From Nostoc sp. TH1S01 (GTDB lineage: Bacteria; Cyanobacteriota; Cyanobacteriia; Cyanobacteriales; Nostocaceae), in contig JAGKSW010000018.1 in assembly GCA_018993265.1 (NCBI GenBank), positions 1 through 64,000 of the forward strand: a stretch of DNA of 64,000 bases. Direction: 5' to 3'. Below are positions 20,101 through 28,900 of this stretch, in pieces (position 1 is the stretch's first letter; each line of letters starts with the position of its first letter). The translations under genes were made by a program, and so were the position numbers. Below the pieces are notes generated by a model that worked only from the letters and a program-made list of their open reading frames with translations, had not been told where the DNA came from and did not search any database.

Positions 20101-21892
20101 CATCATTGTAGCTACCGTAGCCAGAAGCAGAGAGATAGTCATTGCCCTCTCCACCATCCAGGAGGTTAGCGCCACTTGAATAGTCCACATTTAATGTATC
20201 GTCACCATCGCCACCGTTAAGTGTGTTATTCCCTACTGAATAGTTAGCACTCAAATCATCGTCACCACTACCACCGTTGAGTATGTTATTGCGGCTGGAA
20301 AAGTTAGCACTCAGAGAATCATTACCATCCCCTCCATCCAGTAAATTATTGCCGGTTGAACCAGCAACATTCAAGAAATCATCACCAGCACCACCGTTAA
20401 TGGTATTATCGCCTGACGTGGAATAGGCGAAGAGAGAATCATTACCATCCCCTCCATTTAGTAGATTATTACCTGTTGAATGAGAAACATCCAAGTTATC
20501 GTCACCAGCGCCACCGTTGAGAGTGTTATTGCCTGACGCAGAAACAAAGACAGTTACATATTGACCGGATTCATAGTCGTATGTCTCGTAGCTACCGTAG
20601 CCAGAAGCAGAGAGATAGTCATTGCCTTCACCACCGTCCAGTTGGTTATTACCTGATGAATAATTAACCTGCAAATTATCATTACCCGCACCACCATCAA
20701 GGGTGTTATTGCCAGATCCACCCCGAACCACATAACCTATGTAGTTGTCATAGACTCTGTAGCCAGAGGCACTCAGAGAATCATTGCCATCGCTCCCATC
20801 CAAAAAGTTGTTGCCTGTTGAACCGTCAACGTTTAAGCTATCGTCACCAGCACCACCATTGAGGATATTGTTGCCTGATGCAGCATAGCCCGTAGCATCG
20901 CTACCGTGGAAATAGTTATAGTAGCCAGAAGCACTCAGAGAATCATTGCCATCGCCCCCATTCAGCACATTATCCCCTGTAGAAAAGTCAACATTCAAGC
21001 GATCGTCACCCGCACCACCATTGAGGGTATTATTGCCTGATGAGGTGTAGAGAAAAGAGGTGTACGAGTAGTAGTCGAATCCTATGTAGCCAGAGGCACT
21101 CAGAGAATCATTGCCATCGCCACCATCCAGTAGATTATTACCTGTGGAATAGTCAACTTTCAAATTATCGTTACCAGCACCACCATTGAGAATGTGATTG
21201 CCTGACGCGGCATAAGCATCAGTATAATATTCGTAGTTGTCGTAGTCGAAGTAGCTATCGAAGTAGCCGGAGATGGAAATATTGTCATCGTATGGTGTAC
21301 CAAAGACTGTTAAGCTTTCAACATTGCTGTAGCTGACTTGGTTCGTGCTTGCGGTAATTGAGCCTTGGTTAGTGGCTGCATCGAAACTTGAGGTGATTCC
21401 GGCACTAGCATTACTGTAATCAATAGACAGGTCATCATCACCCGTCCCACCATCCACTGTTTGAGTCGCTAAAGAAGAGGGCGCGATCGCTGGGGCGCTG
21501 ATATAGAAGGAATCGTTGCCATTACCACCATTTAAAGTGTTTTCGCCTCTAACTCTATAAGCGTAAAAGTTATCAGCCCCATTTCCGCCATAAACACTAT
21601 TTCTTCCTGTAGAATCACTAATCTCAAGGGTGTCATTGCCATCATCACCTAACAGGGTATTGTTGCCAGTAGACGCGGAAATATTTAACGAATCATCACC
21701 ACTGCCACCTTTGAGCGTATTGTTGCCAGTAGACGCGGCAGCATTAAGGGTATCATTTCCTACGCCGCCATTGAGAATGTCGTTACCACCGTTACCATAT
21801 ATGACATCATTACCTCCTAAGCCGTTAATATTGTCATTACTTGCGGTGCCATTGAGGATGTCGTTACCGTTGGTTCCGTTGATATTTGCCAT
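17129..21892 (-). CDS. Giant RTX-like repeat protein with Tyr-rich insertions
   Basis: 1587 residues, almost all repeats. It begins MANINGTNGNDILNG with no cleavable signal peptide, as expected for a type I secretion substrate. The basic unit alternates a calcium-binding GGxGxD turn ([10 protein letters not shown]) with NVDYSTGNNLLDGGEGND-like strands, giving a long beta-roll or beta-helix. Many turns carry short insertions starting SASGY and rich in Tyr, Asp and Ser (for example SYEKYDYESGQY). A block of roughly 300 residues, including a 90-residue non-RTX module (ATQTVDGGTGDDDLSIDY onward), occurs twice about 593 residues apart. The last 100 residues (DFDAANELIQVSAAGF, ALYFDQDGSAGGF) are the probable secretion region. 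The role is likely surface or matrix; no enzyme domain is seen. Confidence 0.9.
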   Translation of the reverse strand: MANINGTNGNDILNGTASNDNINGLGGNDVIYGNGGNDILNGGVGNDTLNAAASTGNNTLKGGSGDDSLNISASTGNNTLLGDDGNDTLEISDSTGRNSVYGGNGADNFYAYRVRGENTLNGGNGNDSFYISAPAIAPSSLATQTVDGGTGDDDLSIDYSNASAGITSSFDAATNQGSITASTNQVSYSNVESLTVFGTPYDDNISISGYFDSYFDYDNYEYYTDAYAASGNHILNGGAGNDNLKVDYSTGNNLLDGGDGNDSLSASGYIGFDYYSYTSFLYTSSGNNTLNGGAGDDRLNVDFSTGDNVLNGGDGNDSLSASGYYNYFHGSDATGYAASGNNILNGGAGDDSLNVDGSTGNNFLDGSDGNDSLSASGYRVYDNYIGYVVRGGSGNNTLDGGAGNDNLQVNYSSGNNQLDGGEGNDYLSASGYGSYETYDYESGQYVTVFVSASGNNTLNGGAGDDNLDVSHSTGNNLLNGGDGNDSLFAYSTSGDNTINGGAGDDFLNVAGSTGNNLLDGGDGNDSLSANFSSRNNILNGGSGDDDLSANYSVGNNTLNGGDGDDTLNVDYSSGANLLDGGEGNDYLSASGYGSYNDDYGETVYVSTRGNNTLNGGAGDDTLNVDYSTGDNLLDGGEGDDYLSASGYGSYEKYDYESGQYVTVFVSASGNNTLNGGAGDDSLSVNYSIGNNLLDGGDGNDSLIAYFTSGNNTLNGGDGNDSFYISAPAIAPSSLATQTVDGGTGDDDLSIDYSNASAGITSSFDAATNQGSITASTNQVSYSNVESLTVFGTPYDDNISISGYFDSYFDYDNYQYYSYGYAASGNHILNGGAGNDNLKVDYSTGNNLLDGGDGNDSLSASGYIGFDYYSYNSLLYTSSGNNTLNGGAGDDSLNVDFSTGDNVLNGGDGNDYLSASANYYEIYYYDYYGYAASGNNTLNGGAGNDSLNVDGSTGNNLLDGGDGNDYLSASGYRVSIFRDYVVIGGSGNNTLYGGAGNDNLQVNYSSGNNQLDGGDGNDSLSANFSSRNNILNGGTGDDQLSANFSVGNNTLNGGDGDDSLSTFLSVGNNTLDGGAGDDELSANNSRGDNLLNGGNGNDILTASGRYYTEGYYGDRDYYNSGNNTLNAGTGDDILNVNASSGNNLLDGGDGNDSLSASGYEYYSDYYGYRTYLFTSGNNTLNGGAGDDELSANYSTGDNLLDGGDGNDSLSASGYEYIQYENYYFPGYFVYVSTTGNNTLNGGAGDDTLNVDYSTGNNLLDGGEGNDHLSASGYGSYNEYGATFYFSASGNNTLNGGAGDDTLNVDYSTGNNLLDGGEGNDYLSASGYGSYEAYDYEYGQYYVTVFVSASGNNTLNGGVGDDTLNVDYSTGNNLLDGGEGNDYLTASGYGSYEKYDYESNQNVTVFVSTSGNNTLNGGAGDDALIVDYSSGANLLDGGEGNDFLSAYDASGNNNLNGAAGDDTLYGGNGNDILIGGSGNDVIYGYGGNDTFVFNNFTEGVDSLYDFDAANELIQVSAAGFGGGLLAGSLSASQFTLGASATTTEQRFIYDFTTGALYFDQDGSAGGFSQVQFAQLYDVSSLTESNFVVV
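18860..21513 (-). repeat. Two-copy segmental duplication (about 1.78 kb offset) in the RTX gene
   Basis: Sequence around 19440-19735 recurs around 21220-21513 nearly base for base (for example GCGCGATCGCTGGGGCGCTG at 19702 and 21481, offset 1779 bp). The similarity extends downstream in the gene to the GTTGGTTATTACCTGATGAA boxes at 18865 and 20641, with small in-frame insertions and deletions. Much shorter RTX repeats fill the rest. Confidence 0.85.
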
Positions 21893-22769
21893 AAGTTTTA
21901 CCTAAGTGAGTAAATTTAGCGGAATGTAACAATTTGGAAATTGTCTATTGGTAGTCTCCTTAGTGGTGTTTTAGAGTGTAAAAAACTTGCCTAGAGGTAA
22001 TGGTTGTGATTTAGTTGGTGTCATCTTGGACAGATCGCAATTTTTTGCAGATTTACTCTGTGAATTATTGCGCCTCTAGCTCTAACACTCAATTATGATT
22101 AGCGATCGCTCAAACACCATAGAAAAATCAAGCATAAAGGCACGAAATGCTTGGTGTGGATTGGTTTGTTTATCAGTGCCTGAATCTTACTAGCTTGAAA
22201 ATAGGGAACAGGTAAGAAGTAAATTTTCTGAATCTGCTAGGGGATATTGCCCATACTTATTTAGTTTGAAGATAGGGCAACACTTAAATAACCGCTTGTT
22301 AACACCGTATCATTGCATCTTTACGGCATTATTTGTGTTTTTTAACAAAAACTTTACGTAAAACTACTAATCTTTTATAATTACTGATTGATCAGGTAAA
22401 TGTGATTTCAAGCAAAGGTAAGTCAGTGGAAGTATCTTAAAGACTAAAGACAGTGCCGCTAAAACAGTTTCTTCATCATGGATGAAAGAGCGGCTAAAGG
22501 TGCTTACACTAGTGACAGATATTATGGCTCAGTACTCAGCACTGTTGTTTTTCAGTTCACAGACAAGAACAATGCACAGTCAGAAAGTGTCAAACAATAG
22601 TTGCATTAGTTATTGTCTTCTGCCCAAACCTAAAGATATAAAAAATAAATTCTGCCCAGATAAAAATATCTGGTAATTTACTAGTAATTGGCAAAGCTTC
22701 AAAAATTCTGAAATCGGTTGCTTAAATAAGCGATCGCCAATCGCCATTCGCGTTTCAAGGTTTGTGGCA
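21893..22769. other. Intergenic region upstream of the RTX gene and the holin-like gene
   Basis: About 875 bp, AT-rich, with stops in all frames apart from a 64-codon frame near 22482 that I do not accept. It must contain the promoters of the divergent RTX and holin-like genes. I see no convincing binding-site pair, RNA gene or repeat beyond a single HIP1 site near 22103. Confidence 0.5.
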
Positions 22770-23135
22770 ATGAATGCAATTGTGACGCTTTTTATTGTTT
22801 GGGTAGTAACATCTATCAGCCTGCTGATTATTAGTAAACTCCCCCTAGGAGTTGAAGTTGACTCACCCAAAAAAGCCTTTATTTCAGCAGCAGTTCTCGG
22901 TATTGTTACGGCGATCATCAGACCGATTTTACGCCTGATCTTTGCAGTACCAAATTTTCTTACTTTTGAGTTATTATCCGGCATCTTCACTTTTATGATT
23001 GCCGTTGTTTGTTTTAGTATTGCGGCTTGGTTAGTAGAGGGCTTCCGGTTACGTTTCGGTATCTGGAGTGCTGTGTTAGGCGCACTGGCTCTAACTTTCA
23101 TCAACAGCTTAATCTACAAATTACTCGGTGTATGA
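22770..23135 (+). CDS. Phage-holin-family (4-TM) small membrane protein
   Basis: 121 residues with four hydrophobic helices: NAIVTLFIVWVVTSISLLII, the ISAAVLGIVTAIIRPILRLI segment, LLSGIFTFMIAVVCFSIAAW, and FGIWSAVLGALALTFINSL. This matches the holin superfamily IV/mycobacterial 4-TMS type that is common as single chromosomal genes in cyanobacteria and is not evidence of a prophage. I use the ATG at 22770 because an AAGG motif lies about 10 bases upstream; a GTG two codons earlier is possible. Function is unknown; it is probably in the cytoplasmic or thylakoid membrane. Confidence 0.75.
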   Translation: MNAIVTLFIVWVVTSISLLIISKLPLGVEVDSPKKAFISAAVLGIVTAIIRPILRLIFAVPNFLTFELLSGIFTFMIAVVCFSIAAWLVEGFRLRFGIWSAVLGALALTFINSLIYKLLGV

Positions 23136-23139
23136 TCTC

Positions 23140-23277
23140 TGAGAGGTTAGAGGTTAGAGGTTAGAGGCTAGGGGTTAGAGGTTAGAGGTTAGGATAAATA
23201 TTTCTTAACTAGTCCCTAGTCCCTAGTCTCTAGTCTCTTCTAGCCCCTAGTCCCCAGTCCCTAGTCTCTTTTTTTCA
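23140..23277. repeat. Inverted heptamer arrays (AGAGGTT / AGTCCCT types)
   Basis: About seven copies of GTTAGAG/GCTAGGG-type 7-mers (23140-23192) are followed, after a short spacer, by about nine copies of the complementary CTAGTCC/CTAGTCT type (23207-23270). The arms can form a long imperfect hairpin between the holin-like gene and psbK and may act as a transcriptional barrier. Confidence 0.7.
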
Positions 23278-23369
23278 ATGCAGCGAATAACTAATTCTCA
23301 GTGGCTAAACCATGTTAAGATACATCTCAATTATGAAAGCTGTGTTGGATAGAGTGGATAAAAACGAAC

Positions 23370-23507
23370 ATGGAAGCAGCACTGTTATTAGCTAAATTGC
23401 CTGAAGCTTACCAAATTTTCGATCCTCTGGTAGACGTTCTCCCAGTAATTCCTGTTTTCTTCTTGTTACTTGCTTTCGTGTGGCAAGCAGCTGTCGGATT
23501 TAGGTAA
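23370..23507 (+). CDS. psbK: Photosystem II subunit PsbK
   Basis: 45 codons, [20 protein letters not shown] and onward, ending [10 protein letters not shown]. This is the conserved mature PsbK sequence ([20 protein letters not shown]) preceded by a short N-terminal presequence that is removed in cyanobacteria. PsbK is a single-helix thylakoid protein at the PSII periphery near CP43, involved in PSII stability and plastoquinone and PsbZ binding. The reading frame is short and easily missed by length-based gene callers. A strong intrinsic terminator follows 20 bp after the stop, so the gene is monocistronic. Confidence 0.97.
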
Positions 23508-23526
23508 GTTAAGTAAATTTTTCATC

Positions 23527-23561
23527 AATAGGACAGGTGTTGTACCTGTCCTATTTTTTTT
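23527..23561 (+). terminator. Intrinsic terminator of psbK
   Basis: A 12-bp perfect stem, AATAGGACAGGT with its complement, closes a 5-nt loop (GTTGT) and is followed by a run of T. This is a textbook rho-independent terminator. Confidence 0.92.
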
Positions 23562-23705
23562 GACAATCTATTTTTCATAAAACTTGATATTTCTTAATTA
23601 TTTGTAACATTAAACAAGAAGTTAAGTAATATAGTTTATACAGCTTAATTAAAACTTAGCCTTTTTAGCCAAGCATTGTACAGTCAACAAGGAATTAACT
23701 ATTTT

Positions 23706-24002
23706 ATGGGAAACATTAAATTTGTTAAAGAGAACAAAGAAGTCATAGCAGCAAATGGTGCTAACTTGCGGCTGAAAGCTGTAGAAAACGGTATTGATTT
23801 GTACACACTTTTTGGCAAAATGACCAACTGCGGCGGCTATGGTCAGTGTGGTACATGTGTTGTGGAGATAGTGGAAGGTTTAGAAAATCTTTCCCCACGC
23901 ACAGAGGTTGAAAACCGCAAATTTAAGAAAAAACCAGAAAATTACCGCCTCGCCTGTCAAACTTTAGTACATGGCCCTGTCAGCGTAGTAACAAAACCTT
24001 AA
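23706..24002 (+). CDS. 2Fe-2S ferredoxin with adrenodoxin-like cysteine spacing
   Basis: 98 residues from the ATG at 23706, chosen over an upstream TTG because it yields the conserved start of the fold and follows a GGAA motif. Cluster ligands are Cys42, Cys48, Cys51 and Cys84 in [11 protein letters not shown] and RLACQT. The C-x5-C-x2-C spacing differs from the C-x4-C-x2-C of photosynthetic PetF ferredoxin and is like that of adrenodoxin-type or reductase-domain ferredoxins. The protein is soluble and basic towards the C-terminus (FKKKPENYR). It lies between psbK and psbM. It is an electron carrier; its redox partner is unknown. Confidence 0.88.
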   Translation: MGNIKFVKENKEVIAANGANLRLKAVENGIDLYTLFGKMTNCGGYGQCGTCVVEIVEGLENLSPRTEVENRKFKKKPENYRLACQTLVHGPVSVVTKP

Positions 24003-24124
24003 CCTTTAAGGCTTACCCACTAGCAGCATTGGTGACATAAGAAGTAAAAAAATAAGGCTAACACGGGCATCGATGATGCTATTCTAAAGTTGTTGACTGG
24101 AAAATATAGAGAGGCTTCTTTGCC

Positions 24125-24241
24125 ATGCAAGTTAATGACTTAGGGTTCGTAGCGAGCATTCTGTTCGTATTAGTTCCCTCTGTGTTTTTAATAATTCTGT
24201 ACATCCAAACAGCCAGCCGCGAAGGTAAAAAAGATAGTTAA
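24125..24241 (+). CDS. psbM: Photosystem II subunit PsbM
   Basis: 38 codons, [20 protein letters not shown] and onward, ending SREGKKDS. This is the characteristic PsbM sequence, with one transmembrane helix and a short stromal/cytoplasmic basic tail (IQTASREG). PsbM lies at the monomer-monomer interface of the PSII dimer. The frame is too short for most automatic thresholds. A terminator hairpin follows 21 bp after the stop. Confidence 0.97.
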   Translation: MQVNDLGFVASILFVLVPSVFLIILYIQTASREGKKDS

Positions 24242-24262
24242 TAGTTTGTGCATAATATAAAA

Positions 24263-24292
24263 AACCCCTACACCGTTGGTGCAGGGGTTTTT
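24263..24292 (+). terminator. Intrinsic terminator of psbM
   Basis: The stem AACCCCTACACC / GGTGCAGGGGTT (one mismatch) has a 3-nt loop and is followed by TTTTATTTAT. Confidence 0.88.
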
Positions 24293-24301
24293 ATTTATCA
24301 A

Positions 24302-24560
24302 CCGCCAAATTTGAGTAAATAGAGACTAGAGAGTAGAGGCTAGAGGCTAGAGTTTTTTTACAAGCCAGTAAGTATGTATACTTTGAAAATTTCCTAGTAC
24401 AACGCGGCGGAAATAAAGATACCATTTCAAGTTAGTAAAAAGCTTGTGATATGAGCTTTTTGACTTTTGACTTTTTTACCCTGAGCGCAGCCGAAGGGTG
24501 ACTTTTGACTTCCGCGTAGCGGTACTAATCTCTAACCCCTAGCCTCTAGCCCCTTGTAGT
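24302..24560. repeat. Heptamer arms flanking a degenerate CTAG-ended MITE fragment
   Basis: A GGCTAGA-type array at about 24310-24353 has complementary copies (CTAACCCCTAGCCTCTAGCC) at 24533-24552. Between them, CTAGTACAACGCGGCGG starting at 24394 matches one end of the MITE family seen complete at 35563, 47670 and 58164. A TGACTTT-type array and a CGCAGCCGAAGGG small repeat follow. No gene is seen here. Confidence 0.6.
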
Positions 24561-24561
24561 G

Positions 24562-25413
24562 TTATGCACTGGTTCTTGCCAACAATACTGGACAAGTAGC
24601 GTTGACTCGAACATAATCAGACAAAGAAGAACCGATGAGTCTGTCTATATCGACAAAGCTCTTAGCTACCGATGGACGACGATCTGGAGAACCGAGTAGT
24701 AGTAAGTCTACACTCAATTCTTCGGCTAGACGACAAATTTCTTCACCAGGTTTACCGCTACTGGTGTAGCAGCGAGTTTGTACACCATATCTTTGAGCTT
24801 CGGCGTAAGCTGCTCCAAAAATGGGATTTTTGTCGGGGATAACTTCAGCAACTTCTGAGGTTTTGCCGCGCAAATCAGTATTAATATGAGTCAAAATTAA
24901 TTGGCTACCAGGAATACCTTGCAGCAAGAATAAAGCTAAACTTAAACAATGTTTGGCTGAATCAGAATTGTCTAACGCTACCATGATGCGCTTAATTCTT
25001 TTGACATAAATGTCATCTTTAACAAGCAACATGGGGCGAGAAGACAATTGAAAAACATACTGACTTACGGAGTTTGCCAAAATTGACTGCAAACGCTTGA
25101 GTCCGCGTGAACCCATGATAATTAAGTCAGCATCAATTTCATCGGCTACTTGACAAACTACGTCTTTTGGATCACCTTGCCGTAAAATTGAAGAAACTTG
25201 GCTGGGATCTAAGTTCAAAGATTGAATGGCACTGGCGAGGATTTTACCACCTTCTTCCCATTTATTTGTCATTGCAGAAGCAGTACTTTGGGGAGGAACA
25301 ACGTGCAGAACTGTAACTTTTGCACGTTGAATTGATGGTACTTCTTTCAAGGTTTTGAGCATTTCTTCTGCATGACCTAAGCCCGAAACCGCTAACAAAA
25401 TTTTTTCTATCAT
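24562..25413 (-). CDS. Tandem universal stress protein (UspA domain pair)
   Basis: 283 residues with two UspA folds in tandem (about 1-135 and 142-283). The first half has KILLAVSGLGHAEEML and the nucleotide-loop region DLIIMGSRGLKRLQS. The second has KRIMVALDNSDSAKHCL and DLLLLGSPDRRPSVAKS. The G-2X-G-9X-G(S/T) ATP loop is approximate in both halves, so ATP binding is uncertain. Soluble cytoplasmic stress-response protein. Convergent with psbM, separated from it by the repeat-filled spacer. Confidence 0.92.
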   Translation of the reverse strand: MIEKILLAVSGLGHAEEMLKTLKEVPSIQRAKVTVLHVVPPQSTASAMTNKWEEGGKILASAIQSLNLDPSQVSSILRQGDPKDVVCQVADEIDADLIIMGSRGLKRLQSILANSVSQYVFQLSSRPMLLVKDDIYVKRIKRIMVALDNSDSAKHCLSLALFLLQGIPGSQLILTHINTDLRGKTSEVAEVIPDKNPIFGAAYAEAQRYGVQTRCYTSSGKPGEEICRLAEELSVDLLLLGSPDRRPSVAKSFVDIDRLIGSSLSDYVRVNATCPVLLARTSA

Positions 25414-25981
25414 TGCTTAACTCTTACTTGTAAATGTTGCTTTAGTGTTTGCTCTTCAGTAATTGGCTCAGTTGATTTATCAACGTTTTGCTCAATAACC
25501 TAGCTTTGTTACGCAGAATTCCCAAGGCAAAAAACTGGTTAAGCGTTTTTGTCGGAATGTGAATTATTTCTGCCTAACTATCTGACTGAGTAATTTAGTT
25601 CAAATCAAGTTGAAATCACTAGTATTTTGATATGAAATAATGGCATTTCCTAGAAAATTTGAGCTTGATTTGTACCTAATTACTTAGCCCTTTAACTAGG
25701 CTTCAATAATTAAGCTTACTCTTAATTTAACTCAGGCAAGTTTATAAAATATGATGTTATTTATTATTTTTAATCTATATTAACTTTTATTCATTAGAAG
25801 CAAGTTAAGTATTGCAAAGAAGTTTCATAAAATTAGCGAGATTATACCATTGTTTTTTTGAGCGATCGCTTGCTTTAAAAAAAAGTTAGTTTTATCAAAT
25901 ATTAAATTTTCAATTATAACTTTAGTTTCTTTTATGGGAACAATAAACTATAACTATTTAACTGCATAAAAACCTGTGCTT
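25414..25981. other. AT-rich intergenic region
   Basis: About 570 bp between the divergent usp and CHAT genes. It is AT-rich with one HIP1 site near 25862. Promoters for both genes must be here; I see no other feature. Confidence 0.5.
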
Positions 25982-28900
25982 ATGCAATTTTCTCCAATAC
26001 TTACTACTATCCTGCTGATTGTCACACCATCAGCTTTAATATTGTATCATTCGCCACCAAGCCTTGCTCAAGCACCAACCCCCACGGCGGAGGAACGCAT
26101 CACCGAAGCCATTATGTTAAATAATCAAGGTGAAGGACTAGTTTATAAGGATTTAGTGGGTTTAGCTGATTTACAAGCCGGGTTAGAACTCTTTCAACAG
26201 TCCTTAGCAATATTTAAACAGTACGGTGCAAAGGCTGGAGAAGCCAACAGTTTCGTAAATATTGGCTACGTTAATTTGCGTAAAGGAGAGTATGCTCAAG
26301 CACTAAATTTTTTGCAGTCAGCCTTAGATATTCGCCGTAAACTCCGCGATAAAGAGAACGAATGGATACCATTATCTTATATCGCAGAAGTCTATCTGAA
26401 TCTCGGAGAATATCAAAAAGCACTCGATTTTTATCAACCAGCTTTAAAAGTTCTCCAAGAACTAAAAGCGGCAAATCCTCAAGGTTATAATTACACGAAT
26501 AGCGAAACTAATTTATTAACAGATATTGGCTCAGTTTACTTCCGTACTGGTAAATATTCTCAAGCTTTAGAGTTTTATCAACAAAGTTTGACAATTCAAA
26601 AAGCCAAAGGTGATAAAAGTGGTACGGCTCAAACTTTAAACAACATTGGTGTTGTTTATCTTAACTTGGGTAACTATGCTCAAGCCTTAAATTCTTATCA
26701 GCAAGGATTAAAAGATTTACAAGATTGCTGTTCTAATTTTTACGGGACACAAGCAGCCATTTTCAATAATATTTCCGGTGCATATTTTAGCTTAGGGCAA
26801 TATCAAAAGTCCTTGGAGTTTGCGGAAAAGTCTACAAATATTTATAAGAAACTTGGCACTGGAGAATATAAAAGTACAGATGAGCAAGCAATCAAGTTAT
26901 TGTATAATGCCCTTGGTCAAAATGCTCAAGCTTTGCAACAAGTTACCAACCGCGCTAATGTTGGTGATGCGTTTGGCAAAGATTCATTTCAATTTCAAGG
27001 TGCAGCGTTAAATCTGAATAACATTGGGCAGATTTATTTTAGCTTGGGTAAGTATGACGAAGCACTCAAGTTATATCAGCAAGCTTTAGATATATACAAG
27101 CAAAATAACTATAAATTAGGTGTTGCAGTTGCACTAAATAATATAGGGCGTGTTTACCAAAATTTAGGTAACTTTAACCAAGCTCTAGAATATAATCAGC
27201 AGGCTTTAGCTAATTATCGGGAAGTTGGCGATCGCACTGGTGAAGGCGTAACAATTAGTAACTTAGGGCAAGTTTATCAAAAACAAAGTCAATACGATCA
27301 AGCTTTGGGGTTATATCAGCAAGCTGTCGCTATTCATCGAGAGGTGGAAGATAAAATTAGTGAAGCTGCAACGCTGAAGTTTTTAGGGGATGTTTTAGCA
27401 GCCCAAAATCAACCACCACTAGCGATCGCATTTTACAAGCAATCGGTTAATTTAACAGAAACGATTCGCCAAAGTTTGCGAGTTGTGCCTACTGATGTGC
27501 AGAAATCTTACACCGAAACTGTTGCCGAAAGATATCGCCGTCTAGCTGACTTATTATTGCAGCAAAATCGTCCAGCCGAAGCGCAACAAGTTTTAGATTT
27601 GCTGAAAATTCAGGAGGTTAGTGATTATATTGGGAATCGCGGTGCTAGTACGCCAAAAGTTACAAATCGCAATACTCAACGGGGAAGTTCGACAACGGTA
27701 GCAGTGACACCGGAAAAATTACCCTTGAAACCCCAGGAAGAGCAAATATCTCAGAAGTATAGCGCAATTCAAGATAAAGCGATCGCCCTGGGTAAAGAAC
27801 TCACCACCCTGCGAAAAATTCCCCCGCAAACCCGTACCGCAACGCAAGAAAAACGCCTTGCTGAATTGGTGAAACTGGAACAAACCACTAACGCCGAATT
27901 TAACAAGTTTATAAAAAGTCCCTCGGTTGTGGCGTTGGTACAACAATTATCAGCCACATCGGGACAGGAAAATTTAAACTTACGCCAACTCAATTCTTTA
28001 AGAGATAACCTCCGCCAGTTAAATCAAAAAGCTGTCTTGTTATATCCTTTAGTTTTAGATGACAGATTAGAATTAGTTATTGTCTCGGCTGATGCGCCAC
28101 CAATTCATCGTACTGTAGCAGTAAAATCAGCAGAGTTAAATCAAACAATTAATGAATTTCGAGAAGCAATTCTTGTTCCTTACAAAAATAGTAATACCCC
28201 AGCTAACAAGTTATATGACTGGCTGATTAAACCTATAGAAAATGACTTAAAACAAGCCGAAGCTAAAACTATAATTTATGCACCTGATGGTAAGCTGAGA
28301 TATGTGCCGTTAGCCGCATTATATGACGGGCAGAATTGGTTAGTGCAGAAGTTTGTAATTAATAATATTACCTCTGCTAGTTTGACTAAATTAGTGAATC
28401 AACCTCAAACCTCAGTCAGTGCTTTAGCTGCGGCTTTTACTAAAGGCGAATATACAGTAGCAGTTGGTCAGAGACAAGAGATGTTTAGTGGGTTAGAATT
28501 TGCAAAAGCTGAAGTTGAAAACGTAGCTAAAATTCTTCCTGGTAGCAAAGTTGTATTAGACAAAGATTTTAATCCTAATGCAACAATTCCCCAAATGAAT
28601 GATTACAAAATTGTACATTTGGCGACGCATGGTAAGTTGGTGAATGGTTCTCCAGAAGATTCATTTATTGTGTTTGGTGATGGCGAACACGCGACTTTAC
28701 GCGATATCGAAAATTGGTCTTTGTCGAATGTTGATTTAGTAGTGTTGAGTGCTTGTCAAACTGGTTTAGGAGAAAAATCAGCTAATGGACAAGAAATTTT
28801 AGGGTTAGGATATCAGATACAATTAGCTGGTGCGAAAGCCACAATGGCTTCATTATGGGCTGTATCTGATGGTGGGACGCAAGCTTTAATGAATGAGTTT

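Noticed and set aside
22482-22676. 64-codon plus-strand frame
   Set aside because: Weak start, no recognisable pattern and AT-rich intergenic composition; most likely spurious.
22610-23104. 164-codon minus-strand frame opposite the holin-like gene
   Set aside because: It is antisense to a clear four-helix membrane protein; its composition is that of a reverse translation shadow.
22770-23135. Holin-like protein taken as a sign of a prophage
   Set aside because: No other phage genes are nearby; this family is a common single chromosomal gene in cyanobacteria.
23140-23277. Short regular repeats considered as a CRISPR array
   Set aside because: Seven-bp units without spacers are STRR-type heptamers, not CRISPR repeats.
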